A DNA stretch of 40,988 nt, taken from the NCBI RefSeq assembly GCF_022346005.1, contig NZ_JAKRMY010000019.1, positions 1 to 40,988 of the forward strand, in the 5' to 3' direction. The position numbers were made by a program, and so were the translations under genes. Position 1 is the stretch's first letter, and every line of letters begins with the position of its first letter. The notes beneath the pieces were generated by a model, which did no database searches, was not told where the DNA came from, and saw only the letters and a list, made by a program, of their open reading frames with translations. The stretch comes from Corynebacterium sp. ACRPS. Lineage in GTDB: Bacteria > Actinomycetota > Actinomycetes > Mycobacteriales > Mycobacteriaceae. Shown piece by piece: positions 36,697 through 40,988 of this stretch.

Positions 36697-37899
36697 TTAA
36701 GCGCCCAGGTACGCCAGCACCGCCGCTTGGGCGGCCTGGGTGGAGGCCTTGACCGTCGGCTCATACTCCGGCAGGAAGTTGGCCTGGTGATTGACCGGGG
36801 GATCGGCCAACTCGGCATCTGGGGTGCACCCTACGTGCCAAAAGACGTACGGCACGCCCCATGCCTGCGGCAGGTAACAAAAATCTTCGGAAGCGGTCGA
36901 GGGCGAGGCCGTAACGGATGCTTCCCCGAAGGTGGCCGCAAAGACCTCGTCGATGGGCGAATACGCGGCGGCGTCATTATCGGTGACCTCGCCGTGCGCG
37001 TAGTACTCGAAGGTGGGCTCCTTCTCGCAGCCGGAGGCCATGCATTCTGCCTTCACCATGCGCTCTAGGGAGGCGTAGACCTTTTCCGCCAGGGCTGGAT
37101 CATAAAAGCGCGTATTGAGCACGAGCTCGGCGGAATCCGGGATGATGTTGTTTTTATCGCCGGAATGCAGCTCGCCCACGGAGATGACGAAAAATTCGTG
37201 CGGGGCTACCTCGCGGCCCACGATGGCCTGGAGCCGGGTAACGATCATCGCCGCGGTATAAGTCGGGTCGATGGAATTATGCGGCATGGAGGCGTGGGCG
37301 GACTTGCCAAAGATGCGTATGCGCAGGGAATCGCAGCCGGCCATGATGGGGCCTGCGGTATGGCGAACGGTGCCGGCGCGGCCAGGCATGATGTGTTGGC
37401 CTAAGCAAATATCGGGGCGCGGCACGCGCTCGGTAAGGTTATCGGCGATCATGTATTTCGCGCCCATGGATGATTCCTCCGCTGGCTGGAACAGGGCGAG
37501 GAAGGTGCCGGACCAGGTATCGCGGGAGGCATCGAGAAGCGCACAGGCACCGAGTAGGGCCGTGGTGTGCATATCGTGCCCGCAGGCGTGCATGTAGTCA
37601 TTGGTCGAGGAATACGCCACGCCGGTGGCCTCCTTGACCGGCAGGGCATCGAAATCGGCGCGCATGAGCGCGGTGGGGCCATCGCCATTGCGGAAAATGG
37701 CGACCATGCCATGCCCGCCAATGTTTTCTTCTACCTCGCAATCAAACTCCGCTAACTTGGCGCGGATGCGCGCCGCGGTGCGTTCCTCCTCGTGGGAAAG
37801 CTCGGGGTGGCGGTGCAGATCTTCGTAAAAATCCCGCTGCCACGCCAGGTCAGTATCCGCAGAGTGGACCATGGAAGCGATGTTTGTGGAATAAGACAT
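36697..37899 (-). CDS. M20-family amidohydrolase
   Basis: A 400-residue metallohydrolase of the peptidase M20 / N-acyl-aminoacyl hydrolase group. Metal ligands are visible in HACGHDMHTTALLG, PAEESSMGAKYM and the late STASEDFCYLPQ. LHRHPELSHEEERTA and RADFDALPVKEATG are typical. It probably cleaves an N-acyl or aminobenzoyl-type amide; in corynebacteria relatives include N-acylglutamine hydrolases, but the substrate is not fixed. I choose the ATG at 37899, with AAAGG about ten bases upstream; the ATG at 37908 lies too close to that site. It is divergent from the next small gene. Confidence 0.88.
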   Translation of the reverse strand: MSYSTNIASMVHSADTDLAWQRDFYEDLHRHPELSHEEERTAARIRAKLAEFDCEVEENIGGHGMVAIFRNGDGPTALMRADFDALPVKEATGVAYSSTNDYMHACGHDMHTTALLGACALLDASRDTWSGTFLALFQPAEESSMGAKYMIADNLTERVPRPDICLGQHIMPGRAGTVRHTAGPIMAGCDSLRIRIFGKSAHASMPHNSIDPTYTAAMIVTRLQAIVGREVAPHEFFVISVGELHSGDKNNIIPDSAELVLNTRFYDPALAEKVYASLERMVKAECMASGCEKEPTFEYYAHGEVTDNDAAAYSPIDEVFAATFGEASVTASPSTASEDFCYLPQAWGVPYVFWHVGCTPDAELADPPVNHQANFLPEYEPTVKASTQAAQAAVLAYLGA

Positions 37900-37922
37900 A
37901 GTTTTCATCCCTTTGGTTAGGG

Positions 37923-37928
37923 TAGGGT
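37923..37928 (+). promoter_or_regulatory. -10 box of the 37936 gene
   Basis: TAGGGT lies seven bases before the ATG at 37936. The gap CAGCTAT has no ribosome binding site. Confidence 0.4.
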
Positions 37929-37935
37929 CAGCTAT

Positions 37936-38334
37936 ATGCCGACTATTCAATTCGATGTATTGGTTCCAGATGAGCAAGCGGACCGCGTGGAGGAAATTTT
38001 CACCACTGCCACCGATAAGCTGGTAGCGGGCGGATCGCTTACCTCCGCCGAGGTTACTCGCCCGGCAGATCCCCAGTTCCCTGAGGGCTTGGAGGAGCAG
38101 CTGCAGCAAAATTACCGTGATGAACATGAAGAGCGCGATTTAGAAGGCGCCCACGCCCATCGCTATAACATCGCGGTGGAGGGGGCAACCGGCTCCGTGA
38201 ACCAGCTGGCTATGGTGCTGTCGCGTTTGCTCACGCCGCACGCCGTATTGCCCAAGGATCACGTGCTGCTGGAGGATGAGTTGGCGCATGAACGCCCCGC
38301 CATCTTTCCGTGGACGGTCGAGATTCGCCCTTAG
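37936..38334 (+). CDS. small uncharacterised protein
   Basis: A 132-residue soluble acidic protein. There is no signal peptide or membrane segment. It begins with a strand (TIQFDVLVPDEQ), then a helix, and ends in LPKDHVLLEDELAHERPAIFPWTVEIRP. I recognise no family; it may be confined to corynebacteria. The transcript is probably leaderless, with TAGGGT seven bases upstream. Its stop overlaps that of the converging glycerate kinase by four bases (TTAG, 38331-38334). Confidence 0.72.
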   Translation: MPTIQFDVLVPDEQADRVEEIFTTATDKLVAGGSLTSAEVTRPADPQFPEGLEEQLQQNYRDEHEERDLEGAHAHRYNIAVEGATGSVNQLAMVLSRLLTPHAVLPKDHVLLEDELAHERPAIFPWTVEIRP

Positions 38335-39416
38335 CCCAGCTGCTTGACGATGTCCCGGGCAGCCCTAGCCAGCTGCTCCGGCATCCCACCTTCTTGATCT
38401 AGCTCCGCGGTGACGTGCTCGGTGTCCTGGTTGATGGCCCCGGCAACGATGCCGACGGGGGTAGAAGACTCCGCCGCCAGGTCCGCGACGGTGCCGACGA
38501 CCTTGCCGGTTAAGGATTGCTCGTCAAATGCGCCTTCGCCGGTGATGACGAGGTCAGCCTGAGAAATGGCCTCGGCGAGTCCGAGGGCCTTGGCCACATG
38601 TGCCCCGCCAGAGACGACGCGGGCGTGCTCATCGGTGCCCCATAGGGTGCGCGAAAGCCAGGTAAGGCCGATGGGGATGCCGCCTGCCGCACCGGTAAAT
38701 TCCGCCTCCGGATCCGTGCCGGTGACCTTGCACAATTGGAGGAGGGCGCCTGCAAGCAAGGCAATCTGTTCGCCCTCTGCGCCTTTTTGAGGTCCGTACA
38801 TGGTGGCTGCCTGCATAGCCTTAGCCCGGGTATCGGCCAAGAGCGTGAAATCAACCATGCCCGCTTTGATATTTAATTGCGCGGTATCGATGGAATCGAG
38901 CTGCACCAATGGGGCGCCGCCCTTGGGCAGGGCATAGCCGCGTGCATCGTGGGCGGCGGCGCCGAGGGCCGCAAGGATGCCCATGCCACCGTCGATGCTG
39001 GCCGTGCCACCAAGGCCGAGCACGATGGAGGTGGCGCCGCGGGATTGGGCATCGGCAAGCAGCACGCCCGTGCCATAAGAATCCGCGTGGAGGGGATCGA
39101 GCGCGTCGCGGACCGCGGGCAGCCCGGTGGCGGCGGCGACGTCGATGAAGGCCGTGTGCCCAGCGAGGAAATACTGCGCCTCGGTCAAACGCCCCACCGC
39201 ATCCGTGGTGGGAAGGGTAATGGTCTGGGTTTCTTGCCCGCCCGCCGCGGCGGCCTGGGCCAACACCTGGGCGGTGCCTTCGCCGCCATCGGCCATGGGC
39301 AAGGTGGTGACGGTGGCGGTGGGGTAGTGCTGGCGAATTCCGTTGGCGATTCCGGCTGCGGCTTCCGTGGCAGAAGCGGTACCTTTAAAAGAGTCAGGCG
39401 CGACGACAATATGCAT
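38331..39416 (-). CDS. glxK: glycerate kinase, GlxK/GarK family
   Basis: Phosphorylates glycerate with ATP. The 361-residue protein has the class II start IVVAPDSFKGTASATEAA, PMADGGEGTAQVL, VLGLGGTASIDGGMGILAALGA (nucleotide binding), TGAAGGIPIGL and DLVITGEGAFDEQSLTGKV. I start at the ATG at 39416, ten residues inside the longest frame, because homology begins there and a perfect TATAAT box lies seven bases upstream. No ribosome binding site is present, so the message is leaderless. Confidence 0.93.
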   Translation of the reverse strand: MHIVVAPDSFKGTASATEAAAGIANGIRQHYPTATVTTLPMADGGEGTAQVLAQAAAAGGQETQTITLPTTDAVGRLTEAQYFLAGHTAFIDVAAATGLPAVRDALDPLHADSYGTGVLLADAQSRGATSIVLGLGGTASIDGGMGILAALGAAAHDARGYALPKGGAPLVQLDSIDTAQLNIKAGMVDFTLLADTRAKAMQAATMYGPQKGAEGEQIALLAGALLQLCKVTGTDPEAEFTGAAGGIPIGLTWLSRTLWGTDEHARVVSGGAHVAKALGLAEAISQADLVITGEGAFDEQSLTGKVVGTVADLAAESSTPVGIVAGAINQDTEHVTAELDQEGGMPEQLARAARDIVKQLG

Positions 39417-39423
39417 GCCCGCG

Positions 39424-39429
39424 ATTATA
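39424..39429 (-). promoter_or_regulatory. -10 box of glxK, perfect TATAAT
   Basis: The minus strand reads TATAAT, seven bases before the glxK ATG. It is the clearest of the leaderless promoters in the window. Confidence 0.65.
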
Positions 39430-39554
39430 AAGCCCGCGACCCGCACTGCGGCTTTCTGCTAGGAATCCGAACGCTCTACAGAAAATATTTATCTTTATTG
39501 TCGCAGGTGAACGTGGGTAATTGGGGGACTGAGAAATAATTGTACTTGCATTAT

Positions 39555-40964
<1,410 letters not shown>

Positions 40965-40988
40965 ACTCCCCTTCATTCACGGCTCCCC

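Noticed and set aside
35079..36818. A 579-residue open frame antisense to pyk, and a 439-residue one antisense to gdhA
   Set aside because: Same cause: both are shadows of highly conserved genes on the other strand.

Overview
The window looks like a chromosomal segment of a Corynebacterium of roughly 60% GC, possibly from the skin or nasal lipophilic group. The evidence is the gene order: dinB-ansA, lspA-rluD, dnaE1, ilvA, and hisDCB, small membrane gene, MFS gene, hisHA-impA-hisFI, then a Trp-associated membrane protein, trpC-like gene, lgt and pyk. It also has MTB12-like lipoproteins and many leaderless promoters. The species cannot be fixed from the sequence alone. I see no rRNA, tRNA, CRISPR array, insertion sequence or prophage.

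Layout. Positions 1-108 hold three short direct repeats. Positions 119-1977 (minus) carry a GntR-family regulator and an MFS transporter. At 2057-4353 a DinB-type polymerase converges on an asparaginase. At 4461-6047 two lipoprotein genes converge. Positions 6089-8035 carry lspA, rluD and a small anchored protein in close succession. An HNH (13E12-like) gene at 8097-9119 meets a frameshifted rarD (minus). dnaE1 fills 10120-13692, and a hairpin-rich 277-base gap separates it from a secreted choice-of-anchor-I protein (minus). ilvA, a YigZ-like gene, a 2-TM protein and an S4-domain protein form an overlapping chain at 15961-18498. On the minus strand from 21546 to 18495 lie a DnaQ-BRCT exonuclease, an unknown gene and a RelS-like alarmone synthetase. 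After a TetR regulator come a lipoprotein, a four-helix membrane protein and a YbjN protein. The his operon, with its attached trpC-like gene and lgt, runs from 24677 to 35074. It is followed by pyk, an M20 amidohydrolase, a small unknown protein, glycerate kinase and gdhA.

How the genes work together. Histidine synthesis dominates: HisD, HisC, HisB, HisH/HisF, HisA and HisI are all here, with two membrane proteins embedded between hisB and hisH. hisG and hisE are absent and must be elsewhere. lgt and lspA, the first two lipoprotein-maturation steps, sit in the same window as three lipoprotein genes. IlvA, GdhA and asparaginase add amino-acid and nitrogen metabolism.

The most interesting point is evolutionary and may be functional. 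The TrpC-like protein just before lgt has lost several indole-glycerol-phosphate synthase active-site residues. trpB and trpA, which in mycobacteria lie between trpC and lgt, are missing. HisA carries Thr80 and Asn142 where the bifunctional HisA/TrpF enzyme PriA has Ser and Arg. Together these look like the remains of an ancestral his-trp cluster whose trp function moved elsewhere, leaving a retained, altered TrpC-like protein of unknown role. Other points: -10 boxes placed 6-8 bases before start codons at about half of the transcription-unit starts, a palindromic hisD leader with two exclusive folds, a hairpin over a ribosome binding site at 20126-20171, and two frameshifts in rarD.
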